Origin: Phelpsiimicrobium sp043802125 | GTDB taxonomy: Bacteria > Omnitrophota > Gorgyraeia > Velamenicoccales > Velamenicoccaceae | Length of the DNA stretch: 9,887 nt | Assembly: GCA_043802125.1 (NCBI GenBank) | Contig: JAZDLG010000014.1 | Coordinates: 1 to 9,887, forward strand | Direction: 5' to 3' | Part shown: positions 1 through 8,186 of the stretch, in pieces | Numbering within the stretch: position 1 is the first letter of the stretch | Layout of the letters: every line of letters begins with the position of its first letter | Program-made: the position numbers and the translations under genes | The notes under the pieces: generated by a model | Told to the model about the DNA's origin: nothing | What the model saw: the letters and a program-made list of their open reading frames with translations, nothing else | Databases searched by the model: none

Positions 1-98
1 ATGGAACTATGGTGCACAAATACGTCTTTTCCTTCGGATGTCGTGATGAAACCGTAACCTTTTTGATTATTGAACCACTTCACTGTCCCCTTTGCCAT
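1..98 (-). CDS. Cold-shock protein, CspA family (3' end outside window)
   Basis: The first 32 residues are visible, beginning MAKGTVKWFNNQKGYGFI and continuing to VFVHHSSI. They contain the RNP-1 motif (KGYGFI) and RNP-2 motif (VFVHH) of the CspA/Y-box cold-shock domain, which binds single-stranded RNA and DNA as a small beta barrel and acts as an RNA chaperone. Family members are about 65-70 residues, so roughly half is missing off the left edge. The ATG (98-96) follows a strong G-rich ribosome binding site (GGGGGG, about 4 bases upstream). It lies 32 bases downstream of the small membrane peptide gene on the same strand and could share its transcript. I see no convincing promoter of its own. 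The family call is secure. Which csp paralogue it is cannot be told. Confidence 0.95.
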   Translation of the reverse strand, partial: MAKGTVKWFNNQKGYGFITTSEGKDVFVHHSS

Positions 99-130
99 GT
101 TTCCCCCCATATGCAACTGTGTTTTTGTTT

Positions 131-292
131 TTACTTCTTATCCCTGATCTCTTTTAATATCTTTATTATCACCCGTTGACGCACAAGCGACACCAGCAGG
201 CACGTGAACAACATAAGCACAAAGATGATCTGGATGGTGAATAAGAGATATGAGCTGGAATAATATTCGCCGATCATTTTTTCGCACATCAT
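131..292 (-). CDS. Small single-pass membrane peptide, 53 aa, unknown function
   Basis: I do not recognise a family. The chosen start is the ATG at 292-290 (MMCEKMIGEYYSSSYLLF), because AAAGGGGG lies 4 bases before it, the best ribosome binding site in this part of the window. An ATG ten codons further upstream (322) is in frame but would bury that site inside the gene. Residues about 14-36 form one hydrophobic helix (YLLFTIQIIFVLMLFTCLL), followed by a basic tail rich in Arg and Lys. This suggests a single TM segment with the C-terminus in the cytoplasm. It lies between the cyclophilin gene (67 bases upstream) and the cold-shock gene (32 bases downstream), all on the same strand. The strong ribosome binding site and clear TM/basic-tail pattern argue for a real gene. 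No function can be assigned. Confidence 0.6.
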   Translation of the reverse strand: MMCEKMIGEYYSSSYLLFTIQIIFVLMLFTCLLVSLVRQRVIIKILKEIRDKK

Positions 293-324
293 ACAACCCC
301 CTTTTGTTTTGTGTACTGACACAA

Positions 325-354
325 CACCGGCGCAATACCGCTTAGCGCCGGGTG
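325..354 (-). terminator. Hairpin after the cyclophilin gene, possible terminator
   Basis: CCGGCGC (327-333) and GCGCCGG (345-351) form a perfect 7-bp GC-rich stem with an 11-base loop. CA/TG pairs outside a one-base bulge can extend it. It starts about 8 bases after the cyclophilin stop codon. The bases after it on the minus strand (TGTTGTGTC) are only modestly T-rich, so termination may be partial, letting some transcripts continue into the membrane peptide and cold-shock genes. A second small stem (TTGTGT/ACACAA, 309-324) sits just beyond. Confidence 0.45.
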
Positions 355-359
355 GCCTG

Positions 360-923
360 CTACTCCTTTATATAAGCCCTGACTATCTTCTGTTCCTTAA
401 GCGGTTTATCCCCGGGCGTTGCGGGAGAACCCACTATCTTTTCTACGACGTCATAACCTGATACGACTTCACCGAATATAGTATGATACATATTAAGCCA
501 CGGCGTTGGCGCGACCGTGATAAAGAACTGGCTGCCGTTGGTCCCGGGCCCGGCGTTGGCCATAGCCAAGATACCAGCCTTATCAAATCCGACACCGGCC
601 TGCACCTCATCATCAAAAGGCTTTCCGAAGAATGACTCCCCGCCCCTACCGGTAGCCGTGGGGTCTCCGCCCTGTATCATGAATCCTTTGATGACACGAT
701 GGAACACGGTCCCATTATAATACCCTTTATTCACGAGACCTATAAAATTTTCGCACGCCTTTGGAGCCACCTCCGGAAAAAGCTTCAACTCAACATTCCC
801 CTGATTAGTCTCCAACACCACTATAGTCCCTGTTGCCACCGGAGCCTCCTCTCCCCACGCATGATTAATAGAACATACGTTAAAAAATAACCCCGCTAAA
901 ATAATGCCGTAAAATATTTTCAT
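360..923 (-). CDS. Exported cyclophilin-type peptidyl-prolyl cis-trans isomerase
   Basis: The 187-residue protein has an N-terminal signal peptide (MKIFYGIILAGLFFNV, probable cleavage after A22-W23-G24) followed by one complete cyclophilin domain (about residues 33-186). It should catalyse isomerisation of X-Pro bonds in proteins outside the cytoplasmic membrane, most likely in the periplasm. The core motif FHRVIKGFMIQGGDPT is intact with catalytic R76 and F81, M82 and Q84. The second motif (GSQFFIT, then PTPWLN with W142, and H147) is also complete. The ATG at 923-921 shares its A with the stop of the receiver gene (TAATG). Its ribosome binding site (TAGGAG) lies inside the receiver's last codons, so translation of the two is probably coupled. 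Pairing an exported foldase with a cytoplasmic receiver is unusual. I saw no lipobox or second domain. Confidence 0.95.
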   Translation of the reverse strand: MKIFYGIILAGLFFNVCSINHAWGEEAPVATGTIVVLETNQGNVELKLFPEVAPKACENFIGLVNKGYYNGTVFHRVIKGFMIQGGDPTATGRGGESFFGKPFDDEVQAGVGFDKAGILAMANAGPGTNGSQFFITVAPTPWLNMYHTIFGEVVSGYDVVEKIVGSPATPGDKPLKEQKIVRAYIKE

Positions 924-1288
924 TACTTTACTCCTAATATGCTGTCAATCTCGGTTAATTGTATGGGTTTATGGATAAAAGAATCTCCTCCAAGCTTACG
1001 AACAACATCCTCGTTGACTGAAGGAAACCCTGAGATGAGGATTATTTTTGACTGCGGATTGCGCCGGCGCGCCAAACCTATCAATTCAAGTCCCGTGATA
1101 TTAGGCATACTGCAATCAAGAAGGAAATAATCAAAGCTTTCTTTTTCTATCAGGGCTTTCGCCTCCTGGCCGTCCAAACAAGAGGTCACCTTCATCCTCT
1201 TACGCTCCAGGTATCTTTTCAAATAGAGGCAGATGTCTTCTTCATCATCAGCCACCAGGACTTTCTTAGCCCGGGCAAAAAGTTGCAT
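923..1288 (-). CDS. Single-domain response regulator (receiver only)
   Basis: All 121 residues are accounted for by one CheY-like receiver domain, with no DNA-binding or enzymatic output. The acidic pocket is D14/D15, the phospho-acceptor is D58 (LLDCSMP), the switch residue is S86 (ISG) and the conserved lysine is K107 (HKP). It should therefore be phosphorylated by a histidine kinase and act by protein contact or as a phosphorelay step. The partner is unknown. The GAF kinase gene in this window is the nearest candidate, but nothing ties them directly. The ATG at 1288-1286 has no ribosome binding site, and a promoter places the transcript start at or next to the ATG. It is divergent from rpoN and coupled by a one-base TAATG overlap to the exported cyclophilin. 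Confidence 0.9.
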   Translation of the reverse strand: MQLFARAKKVLVADDEEDICLYLKRYLERKRMKVTSCLDGQEAKALIEKESFDYFLLDCSMPNITGLELIGLARRRNPQSKIILISGFPSVNEDVVRKLGGDSFIHKPIQLTEIDSILGVK

Positions 1289-1324
1289 AGCTTATATTTT
1301 ACTGATTACTTCTAAAATTAGCAA
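1286..1324 (-). promoter_or_regulatory. Promoter of the receiver-cyclophilin operon, probably leaderless
   Basis: On the minus strand a -35 element TTGCTA (1324-1319, 4/6 match) is followed by exactly 17 bases and a -10 element TAAAAT (1301-1296, 5/6 match). The expected start, seven to eight bases further on, falls at the A of the ATG (1288). No Shine-Dalgarno sequence lies between -10 and ATG, which fits a leaderless mRNA. Confidence 0.55.
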
Positions 1325-1327
1325 CGA

Positions 1328-1400
1328 AATTTTCTAGATACCGATACTAACCCGCTGCGCGGATTTCACAGAAATCTGCTTGCTAGTATCGGTATAAATT
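1328..1400. repeat. Long palindromic element between the divergent genes
   Basis: ATACCGATACTA (1338-1349) is repeated as its perfect reverse complement at 1384-1395. Inside it a second stem pairs GCGGATTTC (1359-1367) with GAAATCTGC (1371-1379), with one G-T wobble and a three-base loop, leaving an unequal internal loop. Short AATTT/AAATT arms flank the outside (1328-1332 and 1396-1400). It lies upstream of both promoters. It could be an operator, a REP/MITE-like mobile repeat or the core of a small structured RNA. The window alone cannot decide. Confidence 0.7.
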
Positions 1401-1406
1401 CGCACA

Positions 1407-1440
1407 GTGGCTTATGTTCATTGATCATTCCATAAGCCAC
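1407..1440. repeat. Ten-base inverted repeat just upstream of the rpoN promoter
   Basis: GTGGCTTATG (1407-1416) and CATAAGCCAC (1431-1440) form a perfect 10-bp inverted repeat with a 14-base centre that contains TGATCA. It covers about -30 to -63 relative to the predicted rpoN start, overlapping the place where a -35 element would sit. This suggests an operator or activator site. It could instead be a structural repeat. Confidence 0.6.
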
Positions 1441-1454
1441 GTGCTTATTTAATA

Positions 1455-1472
1455 TGATATACTGTATGTATG
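1455..1472 (+). promoter_or_regulatory. Extended -10 promoter of rpoN, probably leaderless
   Basis: TGATATACT (1455-1463) reads as TGn plus TATACT, a 5/6 match to the -10 consensus with the extended TG element. That fits the absence of a recognisable -35 at the right distance. The ATG begins six bases after the hexamer (1470), so transcription should start at or one base before it. No ribosome binding site is present. Confidence 0.55.
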
Positions 1473-2816
1473 GCGCTAACGCAAAAATTAGAACACAGGC
1501 AAAAGGCCGTATTCACGCAGAGCCTCCGGCAATTCATGAAGATCTTAGAGCTGCCTCTCCTTGAGCTCAAAGAGGTTGTGGAGGCTGAGCTTATTGAAAA
1601 CCCGGTCATTGAGGAAGCAGAAAAGAATGCAGAGGCACCTAGCGGAGCCGAGGCCCCTGACGGGGCCTTAACCGAATTTACGCCAACACGGATAGAGTCA
1701 AACGAAGATGCCTACGAAAAGGCCATCCCCGGAAAAAGAGAAAACCTCACAGAAGTATTATTAAGGCAGCTTAGGATCAACGCCGCGGATGCCGAATTTG
1801 GCGAACAGCTCCGCATAGGGACCGCTCTTATTAATAACATTGATGAAAACGGTTATTTGCGCGAAAGCCTGTCTGCCGTCTGCGCGGAAGCAGGGTGCAG
1901 CGAAGAAGACGCGCTAAAAATATTAAAGCTCATCCAGACATTTGAGCCTAACGGCGTAGGCGCGCGCGATATCAAAGAATGCCTTCTTATCCAGCTGGAT
2001 AAAAAACAGGATAAAGACCCTCTGGCGCGCCGGCTCATTGAAGAATGCCTCCAGGACCTGGCGCATAAGGACTCGCTCCACAAAGTATGCAGAAAATTAA
2101 AATGCGACAGCGAAGAATTAACGCGCTGTATTGAAAAAATACACTCCCTTGAACCAAAGCCGGGCCGCGGCTATTCAAACGAAGAGACCGCATACGTCAT
2201 ACCCGACATCACTATTGAGGAGAAAGACGACATTCTGCGCGTCTCCACCAAAGACGATTCTATACCGGTCATACGGGTCAATCCCACGTATAAAAACATG
2301 CTTAGATCAAAAAAGACCGATGAAAAAACAAAAGACTTCATACGTGAAAAATTGAAGAACGCCGCTAACCTTATCAACGCCATAACCCAGCGTAAAGAGA
2401 CCTTAACGCGGGTCATCACCATCATCGCCGAGACACAAAAGGAAGCTTTGCTGGAAGGTATGGATAAATTGAGGCCGCTGTCGTTAAAAGAAATAGCCGA
2501 AAAAGTATCCATGCACGAATCCACCATATCGCGCATCGTCATGAATAAATACGTGCAGACGCCGATAGGCATATTCCCTCTGCGCGGGTTCTTCTCAACT
2601 TCGCTTAAAAAAGAAGACGGTGAAGATGTCTCTGCTCAAAGCATCAAATTTAAAATTCGTGAGCTGGTAGAGAATGAAGACAAAACAAAACCTTTAAGGG
2701 ACCAGGAAATAGTTGAGCAGATACGCGAAACAGAAAAATTATCCTTGGCGCGTCGCACCGTAGCTAAATACCGCAAGATCTTAAAGATCCCGCCTGTATC
2801 CGAACGCCGCCAATGA
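1470..2816 (+). CDS. rpoN: RNA polymerase sigma-54 factor RpoN
   Basis: The 448-residue protein is a full-length sigma-54, the sigma factor that recognises -24/-12 promoters and needs ATP-driven activators to open them. Region I is present at residues 1-48 (QSLRQFMKILELPLLELKE, then ENP at 43-45), followed by an acidic linker rich in Ala and Glu (about 49-90). The core-binding region spans about 90-270. The conserved helix-turn-helix is at about 337-358 (LSLKEIAEKVSMHESTISR). The diagnostic RpoN box ARRTVAKYRK is at 427-436. All regions are intact and the length is normal (usual range about 430-490). The ATG at 1470 was chosen because the protein starts directly with region I. It has no ribosome binding site and lies six bases after a -10 element. 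The gene is convergent with a cluster encoding an NtrC-type activator. Confidence 0.97.
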   Translation: MALTQKLEHRQKAVFTQSLRQFMKILELPLLELKEVVEAELIENPVIEEAEKNAEAPSGAEAPDGALTEFTPTRIESNEDAYEKAIPGKRENLTEVLLRQLRINAADAEFGEQLRIGTALINNIDENGYLRESLSAVCAEAGCSEEDALKILKLIQTFEPNGVGARDIKECLLIQLDKKQDKDPLARRLIEECLQDLAHKDSLHKVCRKLKCDSEELTRCIEKIHSLEPKPGRGYSNEETAYVIPDITIEEKDDILRVSTKDDSIPVIRVNPTYKNMLRSKKTDEKTKDFIREKLKNAANLINAITQRKETLTRVITIIAETQKEALLEGMDKLRPLSLKEIAEKVSMHESTISRIVMNKYVQTPIGIFPLRGFFSTSLKKEDGEDVSAQSIKFKIRELVENEDKTKPLRDQEIVEQIRETEKLSLARRTVAKYRKILKIPPVSERRQ

Positions 2817-2846
2817 GACAAAGTGTCCTGTTTGATTTGTCTCATT
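2812..2846. terminator. Shared bidirectional hairpin covering two stop codons
   Basis: AATGAGACAAA (2812-2822) and TTTGTCTCATT (2836-2846) are perfect 11-base reverse complements around a 13-base loop. The rpoN TGA (2814-2816) lies in the left arm, and most of the TAA of the PocR-GAF gene (2847-2845) lies in the right arm. A T-rich stretch (AGTTTTG) follows on the plus strand. The stem is AT-rich with weak T-tracts, so it may terminate imperfectly, but its position between convergent genes fits a two-way terminator. Confidence 0.65.
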
Positions 2847-3857
2847 AGTTTTGCATACTTTCAAGGGCGACGCCGGCAATACCTGCGGCCTTTATCACAA
2901 GAGCAAGGGTTGTTTCGTCAAACTTGACAGGCAGGGATTTATCAGAGGAAACATTTATAACACCATAGACGTCTTCGCGGGATTTGATAGGGACGACCAT
3001 AGACGAAAAAAGCTCCGGCTTATTCAATCTATCTGAAATAAGGTAATCAACGCGTTCTTCATTTATAAGGAACGGTTTCTTCATCTCGGCGGCAAGCCCG
3101 GAAATACCTTCGCCAAGCTTTAAAGAAGTCTTTTGCGCCACCTCAGGCGGCAGGCCCCGGGAAGACCTCATCTCAAGCGCCCCCTTCTGACTGTCTAATA
3201 GCATCACAGAACCAGCGCTGCCACGGGTCACCTGCATTATAAAATCAAGAAAAAGCTCAAGGAACTCGTCTCTATGCCGCGAGACAGCGGCCCTTCTTTC
3301 AAATAACCTGGCCGAACGGTTACCTGACATCTTCTTTTGGATCATCATCTTCGCGTAAGCGAGGTTTAAGATACGGTTCGTCATATTTTCAATCATATCT
3401 TTCAAAGAATTGATACCGCGATGCGAGAACACTCTAAATTCTAATATCCAACTCCATAGCTGATCAAATTCAACCCTCATCTTCCGGGCTGTATCTCTAT
3501 ATTCTTCTTTATCATTCCTTTTCATAAATACGACAGGGCCTACTATCATATAGCCGAGTATCAGGGAAGAAGCCGCTGAAAGCGAGACTTTCAGAGGTAT
3601 GAGATAATGCTTGAGGCCGGACATGCATTCAAAACTTAATTCTTCGTCTATAATACCTTCGCCCCCAAGGAACGCAGGCAGGCATTGTTTGCAGAACCCA
3701 TTCGGGCAGATAGACAACATATTGCTCATAACGGTCAACGAACGGCCGTTAGCATCAATGGTGCGTATACTGACGTTAGCGACCTCGGAGAAAGAGTCCT
3801 GCATCTCCTGCAATTCATTTAATGGGATAAGGTCAGCCAAAGTTATTTTTATGTTTT

Positions 3858-3861
<4 letters not shown>
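2845..3861 (-). CDS. PocR-domain and GAF-domain sensor protein without output domain
   Basis: The 338-residue protein has an N-terminal PocR-type sensory domain (about 8-165) and a C-terminal GAF domain (about 200-335, with the LGEGISGLAAE and YGVINVSS motifs). PocR domains are PAS-like ligand sensors named after the regulator of propanediol and cobalamin genes. Here the typical cysteines are C52, C57, C60 and C79 (SICPNGFCKQC, then FECMSGL), which could bind a metal or redox cofactor. No kinase, DNA-binding or cyclase domain follows, so it must act through a partner, most simply the kinase or activator encoded upstream. The start is GTG (3861-3859), overlapping the activator's TGA by four bases (GTGA), with AAAGG and AGGG upstream. 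It is the last gene of the cluster and ends in the shared hairpin. Domain calls are good. The signal and partner are unknown. Confidence 0.85.
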
Positions 3862-5252
<1,391 letters not shown>

Positions 5253-5254
5253 AT

Positions 5255-6463
5255 TTAGCCCTGCGGGCCGAAATTTTTAATGGGGATCCGGACATTGAAT
5301 TCAGCGCCCTGGCCGGGCTCGCTTTTGACGTCTATCTTTCCTTCATAGCGCTGCACGACCTCAAAACAAATAGGCAGGCCAAGCCCCACGCCCTGCCCTA
5401 TGGGCTTTGTCGTAAAAAACGGAGAGAATATCTTTTCTTTTATATCATCTGCGATGCCGCAGCCCGTATCTTTAAAACTGACAGACAGATATCCGTCTTC
5501 GCGGGAAGTCATTATGCTCAGCGTCCCGCCGTCAGGCATGGCGTCAAAAGCGTTCTTGATAAAATTAGAGAATACGCGGCACAACCCTTTGTCTACGATC
5601 TTAGGCAGAGTGTCAGAGAAGTGTTTTTCCACCTTCACGTGGCCTAAGAAAAGCGTATGACGGAACAGAGAAAGCGCCTCTTCCACCATCTCGTTGACAT
5701 CGGCAGTCTCTCTGTTGTTATTGTCGTTGAGCTGTTGGGAAAACTCCAACAAAGAACGCGTTATTTTAAGGATGCGCGTCAACCCCACCTTGATCTCGTT
5801 TAGATATTCGCGCGCAACCGATGGATCCAGGTCCTTTTCAATGATCATATTCGTGTAGCGCATAACCGCATCCAGCGGATTGTTTATCTCATGCACGATG
5901 CCGCCCGCGAGTTTGCCCATAGAGGCGAATTTTTCCAAAAATCCATGCTCTTCCTTGATCTCGGCCTTCTCTTTTTTTAAGAGCTCATTTTCCTCGCGCA
6001 GTTTGGCAAGAGTAATCTGGTTCTCAACCATGCGCGAAGCAAGCTGCGCGAAAAGGCAAGCGAGATTGAAATCGTCTTCCGTAAACATTTCACCGGAGAC
6101 TTTATCTGAAATATTGATGACGCCGATAAGCGAGTCTTCTGTAAGTATGGGAACGCAGATGAACGAATTAGTATGATAGTGGCGGAAACGCCCTTGCCGG
6201 AAACGCGGGTCTGTCTTTATGTCTTTAACTAAGACGGCCTTGCACTCATTGGCAACAGAGCCGGCTATGCCCTCGCCCATCCTCTGGCGCAGGCCCCTAA
6301 ATTGGACCTTGCGTTCGTCAAAGATGGAATTTAATACAAGCTCCTGGTGCTCCGGGTCAAACAAGAATAAAGACGCGGATTCCGCGCGCAGGAGGCCTTT
6401 GAGCTTGACCAACGTATCATTTAAAATATCTTTATGAAGTTCTGAAAGATCAACCTTGGTCAT
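5255..6463 (-). CDS. Soluble GAF-domain histidine kinase
   Basis: The 402-residue protein has an N-terminal GAF sensor domain (about 12-150), a charged coiled-coil linker (about 150-178) and an HWE/NtrB-like HisKA plus ATPase core. The phospho-acceptor is H191 (GGIVHEINNPLDAV). The N-box includes N304 (NFIKNAFDAM), G1 is DTGCG (332-336), the F-box is FSPFFTTKP (346-354) and G2 is GQGVGLGLP (356-364). There is no signal peptide or membrane segment, so it senses a cytoplasmic signal or a partner protein. It should autophosphorylate and pass phosphate to the NtrC-type activator encoded two bases downstream. The ATG at 6463-6461 is preceded by a GGGGGTGG ribosome binding site. A 36-base gap separates it from the lipoprotein gene upstream, the widest gap in the cluster. 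Confidence 0.95.
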   Translation of the reverse strand: MTKVDLSELHKDILNDTLVKLKGLLRAESASLFLFDPEHQELVLNSIFDERKVQFRGLRQRMGEGIAGSVANECKAVLVKDIKTDPRFRQGRFRHYHTNSFICVPILTEDSLIGVINISDKVSGEMFTEDDFNLACLFAQLASRMVENQITLAKLREENELLKKEKAEIKEEHGFLEKFASMGKLAGGIVHEINNPLDAVMRYTNMIIEKDLDPSVAREYLNEIKVGLTRILKITRSLLEFSQQLNDNNNRETADVNEMVEEALSLFRHTLFLGHVKVEKHFSDTLPKIVDKGLCRVFSNFIKNAFDAMPDGGTLSIMTSREDGYLSVSFKDTGCGIADDIKEKIFSPFFTTKPIGQGVGLGLPICFEVVQRYEGKIDVKSEPGQGAEFNVRIPIKNFGPQG

Positions 6464-6499
6464 ATTTCCACCCCCATGAAAATTTTTAACCCCGGACCT

Positions 6500-7336
6500 T
6501 TAAAATTTATTTAACTTTAACAACGCTTCGGCTGACTTGGCGAGCTTAGATTGAGGATAGTCGCGCACGATCTTCTGAAGGAGTTCTTTGGCTTTGACCT
6601 TATCTTTTAATCTGTTCGCGTAAATCAACGTCTTTATCCAGAGCGCCTGCTCAGGACTATATTTAGGATAATCGCGGATGACCTTGTCTAAACTGGCAAG
6701 CGCGTCTTCGTATTGCTGGCCTTCCAGATAGGAGCGCGTAACAAGGCTCTGCAAGATGTACCCGCCCTTTTCCGTCTCAGACTTACTCTTAAGGCCGGTG
6801 TAATAAGCTACTGCTTCGTCAACCGCGCTCTTGATATCAGCCTCTTTGCCGACGCGGCGATAGTGCCTGATTATATAAAGAGGTAAGTCCAGGCTCTTGG
6901 CAGAAAAAGGAAAAGACTGCATTATCATTCTATACTGCGATAGAGCGTCGTCCCACTTGCCTTCCAACTCATAACTATTGCCTATGGCGAAAAACGCCTC
7001 GGCGCAAAGATTGCCTTTCTTTGCGCAATCAAGGGTAAGTTTGCGGTATTCGTCGCGGGCCTTCTGGAAATCTCCCATAACGAGATAAAGGTGTCCGATA
7101 GAGAATTGCGACTGTATGGCAAATAGGGAATCGGAATATTTCTTGATTATCTTGCGGTATTGTCCCTGAACAGCGGCTAATTGGAACGGCGGTGTGCCTT
7201 TGGGATTCTTATAGACGGCCTGCGCTGACTTGTGCGCGCGCCACATCTCGCGTTCAGCCCTAAAAGATTTGCTCTCGCAGCCCATGAGCGCCAAAGCAAA
7301 AATAAAAACTAACAAGTATGACATTCTATGCTTCAT
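6500..7336 (-). CDS. TPR-repeat lipoprotein, probably envelope-anchored
   Basis: The chosen start is the ATG at 7336-7334 (MKHRMSYLLVFIFALALMGC), giving 278 residues. It supplies a basic n-region and a hydrophobic core ending in a lipobox-like LMGC, with lipidation expected at C20. The open frame continues to a TTG at 7369, but that lies inside the upstream gene and spoils the signal peptide. The mature protein is made of helical TPR-like repeats (for example FSIGHLYLVMGDFQKARDEY, FFAIGNSYELEGKWDDALSQY and YEDALASLDKVIRDYPKY), resembling BamD/YbgF-like scaffold lipoproteins. The YDYP-like periodicity (RDYPK, RDYPQ) is typical of such repeats. It overlaps the six-TM protein gene by 11 bases, with CGGGG six bases before the ATG. 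It may hold an envelope complex together. No specific partner is visible. Confidence 0.82.
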   Translation of the reverse strand: MKHRMSYLLVFIFALALMGCESKSFRAEREMWRAHKSAQAVYKNPKGTPPFQLAAVQGQYRKIIKKYSDSLFAIQSQFSIGHLYLVMGDFQKARDEYRKLTLDCAKKGNLCAEAFFAIGNSYELEGKWDDALSQYRMIMQSFPFSAKSLDLPLYIIRHYRRVGKEADIKSAVDEAVAYYTGLKSKSETEKGGYILQSLVTRSYLEGQQYEDALASLDKVIRDYPKYSPEQALWIKTLIYANRLKDKVKAKELLQKIVRDYPQSKLAKSAEALLKLNKF

Positions 7337-8186
7337 CTGTAGCCCCGATAAAAATAAGAGTTGTGGCAAGCGTCACCAACGCGTCCACGATAACCGTCCC
7401 TACTATAATGCCTATGAACAAAACGGCTACGATGGATTCAGGCATGAACATATCCGCGAGCAAACCCATGTTGCTGCGAAGCATGGTAACGGGAATATAC
7501 AAAAACATCGGCACCAGCACCGCGACAAAAGTCTTTAGGAACTTCTTGAAGAAAAGCACTATGCCTGAAATAAGGGCCGGGAGAAACTTCTTTTCTTTGA
7601 TGACAATGTAAGGAATAGCGTAGACGAATAACGACTGCAGTATGACCGCCATCAAAAACTGCAGGACAGGCAGGAAAATACCGAACCAGAACTTAGGCCC
7701 CAGGAAAAACAGTTTGGCGTGCTTGGCGAAAAAATATTTTAAGAGCAAAACTGAGGGCTCTTTCATCACAAAATGGACGCATGTAAACAAGATGATGGCA
7801 AGTATAAAAAGCGAGACATAGCGCTTAAGCACGCTAAAAAATATCTCTTTTAGGTCTATGCGCCGGCTCTTTTTAAAATAATAGACCGCAAGGACAGCCA
7901 TGCCGCTTGTAAGCGCGCCGACCATAACGCCTACCACGATCTTGGCGTAATAGAACATCCGCGGCAGAAGCTCGTATATATAAGGATAATGCAGGTAAGT
8001 AGGCCCCCAGATGCTTTTGATTGGAGGAGCCATAATGACATTTATGGGGAAGTGCGGGCTGCAGGCAAGAAACCACAAGGCAAATGTCTCAATTACGGCA
8101 AGGAGACAAAACGGTATAAGGACCTTGGGCTCTTTTACCAAAAGGCTTAAAACAGGCTTCCATATGCTAAAAAGGCTTTTTGACAT
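7326..8186 (-). CDS. Six-TM integral membrane protein, unknown function
   Basis: I do not recognise a family. The 286-residue protein has about six hydrophobic helices (roughly 22-42, 81-104, 122-141, 167-195, 216-236, 252-281) separated by basic loops (KKSRRIDLKE, KEKK, KKFLK), which suggest where the cytoplasmic sides lie. The start used is the ATG at 8186-8184 (MSKSLFSIWKPVLSLL). The frame stays open to a TTG at 8225, but that TTG is part of a perfect -35 box, so the longer form cannot be translated from this promoter. It is the first gene of the five-gene cluster and overlaps the lipoprotein gene by 11 bases, so the two envelope proteins are probably made together. No enzymatic or transporter signature is apparent. 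Confidence 0.75.
   Translation of the reverse strand: MSKSLFSIWKPVLSLLVKEPKVLIPFCLLAVIETFALWFLACSPHFPINVIMAPPIKSIWGPTYLHYPYIYELLPRMFYYAKIVVGVMVGALTSGMAVLAVYYFKKSRRIDLKEIFFSVLKRYVSLFILAIILFTCVHFVMKEPSVLLLKYFFAKHAKLFFLGPKFWFGIFLPVLQFLMAVILQSLFVYAIPYIVIKEKKFLPALISGIVLFFKKFLKTFVAVLVPMFLYIPVTMLRSNMGLLADMFMPESIVAVLFIGIIVGTVIVDALVTLATTLIFIGATDEA

Noticed and set aside
1328..1400. Reading the palindrome as a rho-independent terminator
   Set aside because: It lies between two divergent genes, upstream of both promoters, and no T-run follows either arm.
1289..1469. A sigma-54 (-24/-12) promoter in the rpoN-receiver gap
   Set aside because: GG at 1409-1410 is not followed by GC ten bases later, and no TGGCAC/TTGC pair was found at the right spacing in this or the other gaps.
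2171..2572. 133-residue open frame antisense to rpoN
   Set aside because: It lies wholly inside a secure rpoN frame, has no ribosome binding site or recognisable domain, and its composition is that of a reverse-strand shadow.
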